The notes beneath the pieces were generated by a model. The model searched no databases. It was not told the origin of the DNA and was given only the letters and a program-made list of their open reading frames with translations. From Jimgerdemannia flammicorona (taxonomy: Eukaryota > Mucoromycota > Endogonomycetes > Endogonales > Endogonaceae): DNA of 15,438 nucleotides. Below are positions 1-9,644 of the stretch, piece after piece; positions within the stretch are counted from its first letter, which is position 1, and each line of letters starts with the position of its first letter. The position numbers were made by a program, and so were the translations under genes. Where the stretch lies: contig RBNI01003657.1 in assembly GCA_003990745.1 (NCBI GenBank), positions 1 through 15,438 of the forward strand, in the 5' to 3' direction.

Positions 1-1085
1 CCCCTCCCCGATGAAAGACTACCTTATCTAACACTATCTTCACTCTCCCCCCACTCTGCTCACAGATCCTCACCACCAAACCACGATGTCAGCCCCCCTG
101 AGGACCCCAACCCATCCATTTTGACCTTGTCAGCAAAGGTCAACCTCTCTCCTCCTTGCTGCCTTAAGTCTCCCCTCCCTCCCCCACCAGGGCTTCAGCT
201 AGCCATCAAGGCCCCTGGTATCCCCAAACCATCTCTCCTCCTCTCCACCTGCTGCCAGCCAAAGGCACTGCCTCCCCCCTGGCCAGTACACTCACTAGTT
301 CGATTGTTGCTGTCCATGTCAATAGTTATCAAACACCAAAAACATTGTAGAAAGTGTTGTCTGAGTCTTGTATCATCTGAATGTTACTGATGAAAGGTCT
401 GGTTCTCCTCTCCTTGTACTGGTAAGATCAAGTCACCCAGTTCTGCTACTTGTGGTGGCCCCCACTCCTCTAGTGTATCTGCAATCACTTCCTCATCAGC
501 ACCCCCTTCCTCCTCACTCTACAAACCCTGCCATCTCTCCTTCAAAACCCCTAAGATTTGTTGTATGCCATGCACCATATCCCCCTCAGTATCTAAGACC
601 CCATCCCACCAATGTTGCACCCTCCTAGCTTTAAGAAGTCTTGACAAGTATCTAGTAGGCTGCTCACCCTCCTCAAGCCCCTGTCACCATAGCCTGGCAG
701 CCATTCCTCACATATGAGTCTCCTCCTCCTCTCACAACATCTGTTGCAGTTCCACTATCTCCAATTTTGCCTGCTCTATCCTCCAATTCTCCACCCCATC
801 AGAAGTAAGCAAATCCACCCAATCCATTTGCAGTCTCCTCAGTCTGCTGGAAGCACACCTTGTGCGCTTCCTCCTCTGTCTCCCAGCTTCTCTACCAGCT
901 CCTCTCCAATAGACCCTTGCCACCTCTTTCAATCTCATTCAACAGACACCCACAGACAAACCCTCATGCCTCCAGATAAAAATCTTTGCCTGAATGTCCT
1001 CCACCCATGAGTCCCACAACCTCTTCTCACAATGTCTGGGTCCATCTCTACTCTCTCCAAACTGCCCCTGCCCCAAAAGTCCCCA
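1..1085 (-). pseudogene. LINE ORF2 linker between endonuclease and reverse transcriptase, broken
   Basis: Downstream of the endonuclease, the minus strand encodes a basic, charged stretch typical of the region joining endonuclease to reverse transcriptase. Two pieces are clear. One at 938-732 is rich in Arg and Lys and ends in a helical Glu/Gln-rich segment. The other starts at 668 with G-E-Q-P-T-R-Y followed by L-L-K-A-R-R, resembling the G-E-(K/Q)-x-(S/T)-(K/R)-Y-F element found just before the reverse transcriptase in many LINEs. Stop codons interrupt the frame further down. No reverse transcriptase catalytic motif is visible before the window ends. Confidence 0.6.
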
Positions 1086-1751
1086 GTGATCAGACCATGG
1101 GCACTACTCTACCTCTAATGTCTTCCAAATATCTGAACCCCAACACTCGGCCATCAGAATCCAGTCAATCCTTGTACCCAAGCCATTCACCCAATGTATG
1201 TAGACCCTGGTGTTGCCCTATCATGTCCTGCCCATATCTCCTAAGGAGCTCAAATTCTCTACCTCCTCCCATGTATCCAGACCTCCACTTCTCCCCTCTA
1301 CATTCCTCTCTCCATCAGTTCTGTCTAGATGCTGATCCCAAATCATATTAAAGTCCTCACTGAGAACATCGACTCCTTCCTCTAAGAGAATACCCTCCTC
1401 CAGCAGCTCCTTAATCCATGCAGTCTTCTTGCCCCTAACTGCTGGGCAGTAGTAAGAGCCAACCCTTACCAACTCCCACCCTGGCCAATGCCAATATCCC
1501 CAGACCAAGTGATCACTCCAGCTTCTGATTCCCCCCAAGTTGCCTCTACCCTTCCTCATCAGAATTGCCACTTTTCCAAACCAAGCAGTAGCCCCACCCC
1601 ATTCCCTAGCCTACTCTACATGATCATCCTCATCCTCACACTGTACATCCTGTAGTAAAAAGAGATCAGCCTTCAATCCCTTGAGCCAAGTAAAAATGTT
1701 CTTATGCTACCCAGATCCCCTTAACTCATTTACATTCAAAGAGAAAATATT
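1086..1751 (-). pseudogene. LINE ORF2 endonuclease (EEP/APE-like) domain, broken
   Basis: This domain nicks target DNA to prime reverse transcription. Reading minus from 1751, the order is: S-L-N-V-N (metal-binding Asn region), L-L-Q-D (the usual L-L-Q-E with Glu changed to Asp), S-Y-Y-C-P (usual Y-x-P), E-D-F-N at 1358-1347 (usual G-D-F-N), D-x2-D-R shortly after, R-I-D-W-I-L at 1172-1155, and catalytic S-D-H at 1094-1086. The frame is open from 1571 to 1221 but has TAG stops upstream (within 1751-1571). It shifts near 1221 and meets a TAG just before the S-D-H. Motif order and spacing make the family call firm; the copy cannot be active as read. Confidence 0.85.
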
Positions 1752-1795
1752 GGTTACTGTTTATAAGAAATAATGTTATATAGCAATCCAATTCT

Positions 1796-3729
1796 CTACA
1801 AGTCCGCATTCAGCTCCTCTTGTACCAAGTCCAAGTCATGTTCAGCAGCTAGTTCCCTTTCTCTAGCTTCCCATGCCTCCAACCCTTCCAGAAGTTCCAC
1901 CATTGCTCCATCTTCCCTCTCCTCAAAGTTCTTACAATACTCCAGACAGGCCTTCTGCCAGAGCTGCAAACCATGATGCTCTGCCCAACAGTAGACAGCC
2001 TGCTCACCAGTGACAACCCCCAGCTCTGCCCTCCTCACCTCATCAACCTCATATCCCTCCTCCTCCAGGAAGATCACAAGAATCTCCACCTTCAGTACCT
2101 CCATTACTCCATCTCCATGCAAAATCTGTGTCCAATGCTCCTCAGGCATTACATGTAGGTCCACTTCTCCCAATGCCTCAGCCATGAGGTTATCCATCAC
2201 CATGCTCATCCACAGCAGGTTCCCCACCTCCTTCCCTCCCAGAGTCCCTGGCTGCCCTGCATCCAACATCATGATATCAGCTCCTATACTGGCAGCCTCA
2301 TCCCACTTCTCCTCTGGGACATCCACCAGCTCATCCTCACCAACTGCCACCACCTGGCCCCCTTTTGCTACATTGGGAACTCCAAAATGAACTCATGGAG
2401 CCCCCTGCATCAGCACATCCTCTGCCGCCCCTCTCTTCACCACCGGGTCCCTCCTGACAAGAGGGGGGGGGTGGTATCCAACTCCTACTCCCAGACCTCA
2501 AAAGTACCATCTGTATAGGGGTTCTTGTTCAGCACCTTCCCAGCCCCTTTCTTGTTTGCCTCCACCTCCCCTCCTCCTTTGCTAGCCCAGATACTAGCTT
2601 TGATGCCTCCAGACTCCTCAGTTCTATCTACCTTCTTCTTAGCCTCTCCTCTCATACTCACCAACAGCTCTCTCTGTCTTATATGCCCCTGGACCTGCTC
2701 CCACTACTTCTTATCAGTTTGAATCTACTTTCCATCAACAATCTCCAGATGCATTGACTCCTCATACAATTTCCAGGCCTTTGCCCTCCTTTCAACAGCA
2801 CCACTCAACTCCTCCAGAGCCTCTAACAAGTCCTCTTCCTCCTCTTCATTCCCTCTCACCCTTGACACCTTATAGACAAAAGCCCCCCACATCAACACTG
2901 AGGGTCAGTCACTCATCTTCTCTGTGGCCTCCCTTCCTGCCAGTCTAATCCTCACATCCACATCATCAGTCCTAATAGATGTCCTCTCCCACACCTGGAA
3001 ACTGACATCTACTACATTGCCATACTCTGCTATCACTGCCTCCACCTTCCTCCTAGTCTCCTCCTTCATCACTGTAGACACCCCCTTCACCAACAGCTGT
3101 ACTACCCTGGGGTCCCACCTCAGGCAGCACATTATGGGGACTGCTACCTCTCCAACTGCCACTCTATTCTTCAGAGCCTCTTCCAGTAGGCCCACCTCCT
3201 CAAAGCCCACCTCAACTCCCTCCAGGTCCTTCAGAAACTTCATCGAGGCCACTCTAGCCACCTGCTTTGAGATAAGCCCTAAGATCATTCTTGCCGTCAC
3301 TGGTAAGCCTCAGAAGTACAGTGTCACTGCAAACTCTGAGATCAATTTCCTGAGTAATGATGCCACTGCTAGCTCCATTACACTATCAGTCAGATCCCCC
3401 TTCCACATCGGGAACCCCTGTCCCACACCTCTATCAACTGTCACATCTCTTTTTTTTTCCTGATTGCCCATCATACTACCATTAGCAGTCCCACCCCCAG
3501 CCACAGCCTCTCCAGCACTTATGCTCACATCCCCCACCTGCATACCTCCCCCCCTCCCTAGGCTCTCCTTACCTTTTCCCACAGCAGCACCAGCTATAGA
3601 TCCAGCTGGCCACCCACTCCCCTTCACCTTATCCACAAAACTTAGAGGGCCTGGCCTCCTCCTATTGCTACCAGACACCAGTCTACCTCCAGAGCTCTCA
3701 CCACCCTTTGACTCTCCAAAGGCCCCCAT
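1796..3729 (-). pseudogene. LINE ORF1-like region, broken
   Basis: Three minus-strand open stretches (3729-3310, 3300-2905, 2353-1796) lie upstream of the endonuclease, in the position of ORF1, which in LINEs encodes an RNA-binding, Gag-like protein. The first is rich in Gly, Ser and Arg and probably disordered. The second is charged and mostly helical, with Glu/Lys/Arg/Val-rich segments. The third is strongly acidic. I see no convincing zinc knuckle or RRM, so the ORF1 call rests on position and shared strand bias. Between 2905 and 2353 the frame continues in pieces with stops. Some of 2353-1796 could be the N-terminal extension of ORF2 instead. Confidence 0.45.
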
Positions 3730-3760
3730 TCCCAGGCTATAACCCCTCCTGACATTCTAC

Positions 3761-5181
3761 CAGCTGAAAGCTCCAGGTCCACCTGACCCAGCATACTCAT
3801 CAGAACACTTGCTTGATGATATTTTTATAATATATTTTCTCCAAGTTGTGTTAAAAACCATTGCTTGAGGTTGGTGTAACATGAATTGTACAGGAGAAAG
3901 GTCGAACCTGAGTATTTGAGATATTACTTGAACTTTCCTAGATGAGTGGTGTGATGGTTGAAGAAGACTATTGAAGGATGGCTATAGTGTAGGAGATAAC
4001 TATAGATTGGTTGAGAGTCATTGATGCTGTGGATGACTGATGAGGGTCTAGAGCTGATTGACTATCAGTAGTGATTGAGAACTATTTAGAGCTGGTGGAA
4101 GTACTGTCTCATAGAACTGGTGAGAGTGAATAGAGCAGGCTAGTGATGGACAATTGGGAGATTCAGTTCTATCCCTATGGTGAGAAGTGAAAGGATATGA
4201 GGAGGCTGCTCCAGGTGGAGAGAGTTGGCAGATTATAGTATAGGGAGTTCTGGTAGAATATTGTGGAGACCTGGCTGGTCATAGGGTTGGTAGGATCTGA
4301 TGTTATAGAGGATATAGAGTCTGGGCTACAATGGTGGAGGCTGGAGTTACTCAGAGTTGGTGGTAGGATATTGGAGAAGTATTTCATAACTGAGGCCATA
4401 GAATGGGCTAGGACAGGACCTCTTGAGAGGTGGCCAGTTAGTTGGCAGATAGCTGGAATTAGTGAGATATAGGAGTGGGAACAGATCTGGCATTAGGCAG
4501 CTACTTTGTACTGAGTAGTACTCCCTAGATACTAGATAGTATGGTAGTGGTTTTTGAGGAGAAATATGATACTGAGCTATTGAATAGATTAGATAGAGAT
4601 GAATGGTTATTGAGATTGTGAGTAGTGTTCTGAGCTCTATGGAGAGATGGTTTAGATACTAGAGTATATCTTAATGACCTGCTCTAGAGTGGAGAATTAT
4701 TGGCAGAGCTTAGAGAAGTATTAGGGCTCTAGATATGTGAGGCCTGGAGATTCCATTAGTATGGTAATCTGAAGGTAGTTGGTGGGGGAGGTTGGTGATA
4801 TTTGGGGTAGTATTAGTCAGATTTTGAGCTTATAGATCTTAATAGTATCATACTGATAGTGGGTCTTTGTGAGTGATCAATGGAGAGTTAGTAGAGAGAT
4901 AGCAGTGGCTTCTTCAGAAGATAGTACAAGAGTAATGGTATCAGGAGAAGTAACAGGAGTTGAGGATGGTGAAGAAGATATAAGATATTGTTTTAGAGAG
5001 CTAGGGTCATTTAATAATGAGTAATGATAGGATGTAGTAGAAGATCAGCATTAGTTGATTGTTCTTTTAAAGTGATCAGTTAGCCTCCTCTTAGATAGAG
5101 CTTTGCTGGTGATCAGTGGACCTGTGGTTTTATATATTATATATAGATTTTGTTTTTGGGTAATAAAGGAGTCCAAGTGAC

Positions 5182-5185
<4 letters not shown>
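3761..5185 (+). pseudogene. Purine-rich decayed coding block of unknown family ending in poly(A)
   Basis: This 1.4 kb block is G/A-rich on plus and has no CpG after 3904. A coherent but stop-riddled plus frame runs from about 4020 to about 5020 (codon starts at positions divisible by 3). It is open at 4263-4472 and rich in Trp, Glu, Ile and Arg. Its stops are mostly TAG and TGA, as expected if CAG, CGA or TGG codons had decayed. I do not recognise the protein. The block ends with AATAAA and a run of A, so it may be the 3' part of a retroposed element or mRNA inserted next to the gypsy Gag. I found no target-site duplication. Confidence 0.4.

Positions 5186-5213
<28 letters not shown>
5162..5213 (+). 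terminator. Polyadenylation signal followed by A28 tail
   Basis: AATAAA at 5162-5167 lies 18 bases before an uninterrupted run of 28 A (5186-5213). That is the spacing of a real poly(A) signal and tail, pointing to reverse transcription of a polyadenylated RNA. The run abuts the gypsy Gag frame, which begins at 5221. A long simple A tract arising by slippage is possible but would not explain the signal upstream. Confidence 0.6.
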
Positions 5214-5216
<3 letters not shown>

Positions 5217-5220
5217 AATA

Positions 5221-6766
5221 TATCAAGACCTATATGAGATCTGTAGAAACTACTACCCAGACCTTAGAAATATAAGTAGCTGCTACAGGTTCTATGCTCT
5301 TATCCATAACTATATAAGAGCTACTAGGACTCTAGAATCTGCTACTATAGCTATATAGGAATTTTTAGACCATATTATATCAGTCTCTCCTATAGTAAGA
5401 GTAATAGCTAAAGAGTGGATTATATCTGATATATATTACCATACTTCTCTCTAAATACCTCTCTACCATTAGTTAGCTAAATACTATATTAATACTATTA
5501 TAAGATATGAGAATAAGTAATCAGATCTTCTACCTCCAACTTCTGATCAAGAAGTAGACCCATCTATTTAACCAAATATCAAGATCCTTTTTGAAGGACC
5601 CAGCCAATATGAGTATATACTATCTCACTAGAGAAGAGAGTCAGATAAAGATTCTGCAAAATATCAGTCTGATGATAGCCAATAAGAAATAGCAGATCTA
5701 GGAATTTATCAAGAATCTACAGATCAAGAAGATCAGATACATCATCAGACTCTAGAACTAACTTAAGCATCTATACTATTATTTACTTTACCCAGCCTTA
5801 TAGGACTTTTTGATCTGATCTCTAAGAATCAAGCAACCCTAAGTTACTTAGTATCATAACTATAGCAGACAAAATAATCTTCAGGAGAATCTACCTCTAC
5901 AGATCCTTTACTAGCAATTAATTTAATAGTAGATATAAATATTCTGGTCCTAACTATCTAGCTAGCTATACTAGCAGAGATAGTAGAATAAATTGCAGAG
6001 CAGAACAAACCCACCAAAACTTTGAGAGTTCTAACTTTCAGTAAAAAGAATAGTAATATTGAAATATTTATCAATGTATTAAATATAAAATACTGAGCAA
6101 ATCAATAGAATAATAACTGAGTATCTACTGGAATACTCACTAATAATATAGACAGCACTCTCTAATAGTTATTTGCTATATCAGTAGCTCAAGTAGAAAC
6201 AGTTGTAACATTCTTTACTAAAATAGTAGCCAAGTTTTAGTATATCTTAGAAGAACATCTGGTAATCTGAAAAACCCACTTTTAAGTAAATAGACAAATA
6301 GCTGACATAAACAGACTAGGTTGGAATTATTATATAAAAGTTTCAGAACTCAAGACCCTATTACTGAATAATTTTAAAAATATAGCCTATATATAGAAAA
6401 CTTAGAACAAACTAGCTCAGCTAAAGTTCTACAAGAATGATGAGGAGGATCTAAAAATCTTAGTAACTAAGATTGATGCCTACCTTAAGACTGTGGGACT
6501 CACCTATCAGAAAAACAATCTGGCTATTAATGGCACCAGGGCTAACTATCTCTTTATAGCTCTACTTGACTGGTTCATCCAGAAGATTAAGGAATAAGGC
6601 CTCTCCTAAGGATGCCCACACTATTTATAGTACTTTGCTTAGATACAAAGGAGAGTCTGTGAAATCCTTATAGCTTAGGCTCTATAAAATCCTGAATATA
6701 AGAAGAACTACCAGAACAAGAGAAACTCTCTCAGGAGAAATAACTAAAGAGACCAAAGGAAATCAG
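5221..6766 (+). pseudogene. gag: Gypsy Gag polyprotein, about 30 in-frame stops
   Basis: Gag forms the particle that packages retrotransposon RNA. One plus frame (codon starts at 5221 plus multiples of 3) reads for about 515 codons without any indel, yet holds about 30 stops by hand count: 14 TAA, 13 TAG and 3 TGA. The N-terminal third is rich in Tyr and Ile; the middle is acidic and rich in Ser, Asp and Gln. A retrotransposon Gag/capsid domain is recognisable at about 6340-6590, including N-K-L-A-Q-L-K, a helix with D-A-Y-L-K-T-V-G-L, and a following A-L-L-D-W helix. The zinc knuckle lies across the hAT insertion at 13268. TAA and TAG mostly fit former Gln codons. The product is dead. Confidence 0.75.
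6759..6766 (+). repeat. Target-site duplication, left copy (GAAATCAG)
   Basis: GAAATCAG here is repeated exactly at 13194-13201. Eight bases is the duplication length made by hAT transposases. Each copy directly abuts one end of the element. Confidence 0.88.
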
Positions 6767-6786
6767 TAGTGCTCCAAACAGATGGA
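6767..6786 (+). repeat. hAT terminal inverted repeat, left end
   Basis: The left end begins TAGTGCTCCAAACAGATGGA. Compared with the right end read inward, 7 of the first 8 bases match. About 12 of 20 match overall, and most differences are transitions. Imperfect short inverted repeats are normal for hAT elements. Confidence 0.8.
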
Positions 6787-7012
6787 GTTGATCCAGATGA
6801 GATTCAATTCAGATTCATCATGTGATGGATTCGAATCAACTCAGATTGGTCTCGTGATCTGATCCAGATTGATCTGGATTGATCTGGATTGATCCATCCA
6901 GATTGATCCATCCAGATTGATCCAGATTGATCTGGATTGATCCAGATTGATTGGTCCATCCAGATTGGTCTATCCGGATTGGTTCATCTGGATTGATCCA
7001 TTCAGATTGAAA
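6783..7012 (+). repeat. Left subterminal repeat array (GATTGATC units)
   Basis: After about 80 bases of end sequence, about 150 bases consist of repeated GATTGATCTG and GATTGATCCA units of 10 bases, some extended to 14 by TCCA. Nearer the end, at about 6813-6838, an imperfect palindrome CATCATGTGATG with flanking GATTC matches the inverted sequence near the right end (about 13139-13152). Subterminal repeats in hAT elements commonly bind the transposase BED finger, and this array is well placed for that role. Confidence 0.7.
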
Positions 7013-7165
7013 TCTTTGGTAACTTCACCCTTTCTTTTGTTCATTTTGCTCTTGTTTTTTTTTTCCTACTGCACTTTGGTGACATCACCCTTTCCTTTTA
7101 CTCCCTCTCTTCTTTTGTTCTTTTCTTTGTTCTTTTTCTTTGTTCTTTTTCTTTGTTCTTTCCTG
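7013..7165 (+). repeat. Direct repeat pair and pyrimidine-rich minisatellite
   Basis: CTTTGGTAACTTCACCCTTT at about 7013 recurs as CTTTGGTGACATCACCCTTT at about 7075. It is followed by a T/C-rich tandem array of about 12-base units (TTTCTTTGTTCT) at about 7113-7162. No gene is visible. The tract lies upstream of the passenger gene and could be part of its promoter region, but nothing proves that. Confidence 0.55.
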
Positions 7166-7357
7166 CCACATCATGAGCAAACAAAACAGCAGCCCTTAAT
7201 TCGTACATTGGTCCAGTCTACTCATTTTTCACCCTGCAATAATCGTCAAAAGAGGGAGTATTCGAGGTGGAAACACACTCTCTGCTGACAATGTTAGATT
7301 CTTTCTCATATAGACAGCACACAAGCTGTTCATTGAGAGCCAAAGGGGCAATGACAG

Positions 7358-7392
7358 TGGCAGTGGCGATGGCGATGGTGATGGTGATGGCA
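7358..7392 (+). repeat. Six-base tandem repeat (GATGGC/GATGGT)
   Basis: Five to six units of GATGGC, GATGGT or close variants lie just upstream of the proposed passenger-gene start at 7422. This is a simple repeat with no evident coding role. Confidence 0.65.
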
Positions 7393-7764
7393 GGGATAAG
7401 GGAGAATTCCGGCAATAACTCATGGTGGCTCTTCAGACCTTAGAATTCACAGACCTCACAGCTATGTATGTGGCAGCCTTTTTGGAGCAGCCAATAGTAG
7501 ATGTAGGTTGCTCACTCAGCCACCACTTGTTTACTTGTGTTTATTTAAACTTCCCCAGTATGACCCAATTTACCTCATGCTTTTCTTAGGGTCCACAGCT
7601 CTATGGCGAGATCTGCTGACTTTATTCACAACATCTGGTCAAGATGAAGAAAGGCTGGTGGACACTGCAGGGCATGCCTTTGGTGGCTGAGCTGTTAAGT
7701 CAATGCATCGCGTGGTGGAGGTCTCAAAAGGAACAGAAACAAGCCTTCGTGAGCAATCTTGTGC

Positions 7765-7852
7765 AACTCGTACAACTTGTTGGCATGCAACTCGTGCAAC
7801 TCATCGGCATGCAGCTCACTCACTCACTCACTTACTCACTCATGCTCTTTTT
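7765..7852 (+). repeat. Imperfect GCAACTCGT / CTCACTCA repeats
   Basis: Variants of GTGCAACTCGTACAACTTGT and GGCATGCAACTCGTGCAACT are followed by four to six CTCA units. The tract probably falls in an intron or decayed part of the passenger gene. Confidence 0.55.
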
Positions 7853-7925
7853 CTGAAATACCCATCTCCATGTTTTATTTAATTTCATTTTTACATGGTC
7901 TCCCCCTAAAAAAACACCCACACTT

Positions 7926-8060
7926 ACATGTAACCTGCCCACATGCAACCCACCCACATGCAACCCACCCACATGCAACCCACCTGCATGCAACCTGCCC
8001 ACATGCAACCTGCCTATATACAACCCACCCACATGCAACCTGCCCGCATGCAACCCATCT
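7926..8060 (+). repeat. Minisatellite, nine 15-base units
   Basis: Nine consecutive 15-base units vary around ACATGCAACCCACCC. Because 15 is a multiple of three, both strands stay open across the array, giving five-residue repeats (Gly-Gly-Leu-His-Val type on minus). The apparent reading frames here are artefacts of the repeat, not genes. Confidence 0.85.
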
Positions 8061-9306
8061 GCATACTTATCTCGGTCTCTCAGATCAGGGCTCAGTTCCA
8101 TTGAAAAGGAGAGTTCAAAGTTACCCAAATTCAACCATGTCTGGCATCTGATCAAATAGAGAAATTCGAGGGCAAGATGTTTAGTATGAGCAGTACCAGC
8201 ATTGTCATCAAGGCTTGGGGGTCTACATTCAAATCAGAGCCAATCGTACTTGACCAAGGAGTCCATTGGCCAGCAAGAGTAACCAATGACGAAGAGAACC
8301 ACATCTTTATTAATGAATATAGAGAGGTGGTTGCGATGGTGGTAAGGAATCTCTATGGTGATGAGCTTTGCCACCATATCAATGAGATTTGTGAGGATTG
8401 CGTCAAATACCGGATAGCAGAAAAGAGGGGGTGAAAAAAGCAAGGAGGGGGGGTTTGGACGGGAATTGGGTATACTGCAATACTGGCAAAGGGTGGGTTC
8501 CAGAGTTCCGAAATCCCCTACACTCATCTCTCTTTTTTTTTAACCCCTCCCCAGATAAATCACACTCTTCACTGATATACTCTTTTTTGATACAATTCCA
8601 GGGATGCACAAGATTCTGTACCTCAACCAGAACTTTAGAAGTACCATCAAAGAGCAAACTGTGTATGAGCATGACACAGCCTGTGTGGCGATGGCGGCTA
8701 TGATCTGGGGTTCTTTGAGCAAATTGGTAGAGTGTACAGCAGGCCAGCTTGGTGGTGATCTTGGTGCAGCTGTACATACATTCTTGGTGCAATTTAGCAT
8801 ACCATGTGAGGTGAGGAGCTCCACTTTTTCAGGGTGCTGCAGCCCAGGGGGTTTCTGCCCCCCCGCACACAAAAAGGACTGACCGGTTGCTGTCCATTTC
8901 AGCAGATTTCCAAGCCAGAGCTCCTGGGACTGGACCAAGGGCAGGTATCCACCAGCACAGCCTGGCAGTATGAGGTCCTGGGCCAAGGGTTCACCTAACC
9001 ATATTCTCACATCACATCAGGATACATTGGGCACAACCTTTCTCTGCCCATATACACAGATAACAATATCACCCCGGTAATGTTTTACATCCCAGAAAGG
9101 AAGGGCCCAATCTGGAAGGACAGTGGTGGAGTCTGGTATGACCTCACCTATAGTTTTGGAGTCTGTTTGTGGCCAACATGGCCATCCTATTTCAACCACA
9201 TAACTACTATGGCACTGTTGCCTTTAAGGAGAGCTTGGACACAACAGTCGTCACACTCACAATAGATGATAGACTCATCAAGGCCTGGGACCAGTGGGTG
9301 GAGCAG

Positions 9307-9394
9307 TTTTTGTGAGGGTTAGGCAATCCTTTGTGAGGGTCAGACAATCTTTCATGAGGGTTAGGCAGCTATTTTGCATGAGTTAGGCAGTCTT
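9307..9394 (+). repeat. Four degenerate units of about 21 bases (TTTGTGAGGGTTAGGCAATC)
   Basis: The repeats begin within the last codons of the passenger gene and run past its stop. The units carry GAGGGTTAGGCA or close variants. They resemble neither TTAGGG telomere arrays nor the other minisatellites here. Confidence 0.7.
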
Positions 9395-9550
9395 ATGTGG
9401 GGGGGTTGGGCTGGGTGCCTCTTATATAGCACTAGCTTAGCCATTATACAGAGCCCTACCAGCCCCTTGGCCCTGCTCTATAGTGCCATCCATGCGGTGC
9501 TGCGGTGCAGGGCCGGGGTGTCCATGGGACCTGAACCAGTGACTTCAACT

Positions 9551-9630
9551 GCCAGAAACAGCCTCCAACCACCAGAAGCACCCTCCAACCACCAGAAGCA
9601 CCCTCTGACTGCCAGAAGCACCCTCTGCCC
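9551..9630 (+). repeat. Minisatellite, four 20-base units
   Basis: Four exact-length units vary around ACCAGAAGCACCCTCCAACC. They are the first of two adjacent tandem arrays between the convergent gene ends. Confidence 0.85.
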
Positions 9631-9644
9631 CAGACTTCTTGGCA

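Larger units (their letters stand above)
1..3760 (-). mobile_element. Tad/L1-like non-LTR retrotransposon, 5' portion, decayed
   Basis: The minus strand here is purine-rich and reads as the 5' part of a LINE: an ORF1-like region, an endonuclease/exonuclease/phosphatase domain, then the basic linker that precedes reverse transcriptase. The reverse transcriptase itself would lie beyond position 1. The endonuclease motifs (LNVN, DFN, RIDWIL, SDH) in correct order are the decisive evidence. The copy is dead, with several in-frame stops and at least one frameshift. The 5' end is not sharply defined; I place it near 3760, where strand purine bias flips and minus-strand reading frames stop. Assignment to the fungal Tad group is an inference from the fungal context, not from the reverse transcriptase. 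Confidence 0.75.
5214..6766 (+). mobile_element. Ty3/gypsy-type LTR retrotransposon, left half (Gag side)
   Basis: AT-rich, CpG-free sequence carrying a decayed Gag. It continues at 13194 beyond the hAT insertion. The two halves share composition, the TAA/TAG stop pattern and the exact 8-base duplication at the break. No 5' LTR is visible: the poly(A) block lies directly to the left, so the LTR was deleted, displaced, or lies outside the window. Confidence 0.8.
7422..9315 (+). pseudogene. Unrecognised multi-exon passenger gene inside the hAT element
   Basis: I do not recognise the product. Proposed parts: exon 1 from ATG 7422 to 7506; an intron of about 83 bases ending CTTAG at 7589; and exon 2 from 7590 (A-L-W-R-D-L-L-T-L, then G-Q-D-E-E-R) with an in-frame TGA near 7686. 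A repeat-filled gap follows. The best-looking exon lies at about 8107-8430 (W-G-S-T-F-K-S-E-P, E-Y-R-E-V-V-A-M-V-V). An intron of about 170 bases follows, then 8604-8810 (H-K-I-L-Y-L-N-Q-N-F, C-V-A-M-A-A-M-I-W). A 92-base intron at 8811-8902 has GTGAGG and TTTCAG ends. The gene ends at 8903-9315 with a frameshift near 9160 and finishes D-Q-W-V-E-Q-F-L at TGA 9313. Exon phases around 8431 do not join cleanly, so the gene looks damaged or my model is wrong there. It is convergent with the transposase and may be captured cargo or an accessory protein. Confidence 0.4.

Noticed and set aside
121..3742. Plus-strand open frames rich in Pro, Ser and Leu
   Set aside because: They are the complement of the purine-rich LINE coding strand; the endonuclease motifs show minus is the coding strand.
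5221..6766. Use of a variant genetic code in which TAA and TAG mean Gln
   Set aside because: The Gag frame would fit, but TGA stops also occur, CpG is absent, zinc ligands and the catalytic Asp are lost by the same transitions, and the hAT gene nearby shows ordinary decay. Mutation explains everything.
7926..8060. A CRISPR array
   Set aside because: The units are contiguous 15-mers without unique spacers, in a eukaryotic transposon.
7832..8155. A minus-strand protein with Gly-Leu-His-Val repeats
   Set aside because: It is produced entirely by a 15-base minisatellite whose length is a multiple of three, which keeps all frames open.
9307..9394. An interstitial telomere repeat because of GGGTTAGG
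   Set aside because: The word occurs within degenerate units of about 21 bases, not as tandem TTAGGG.
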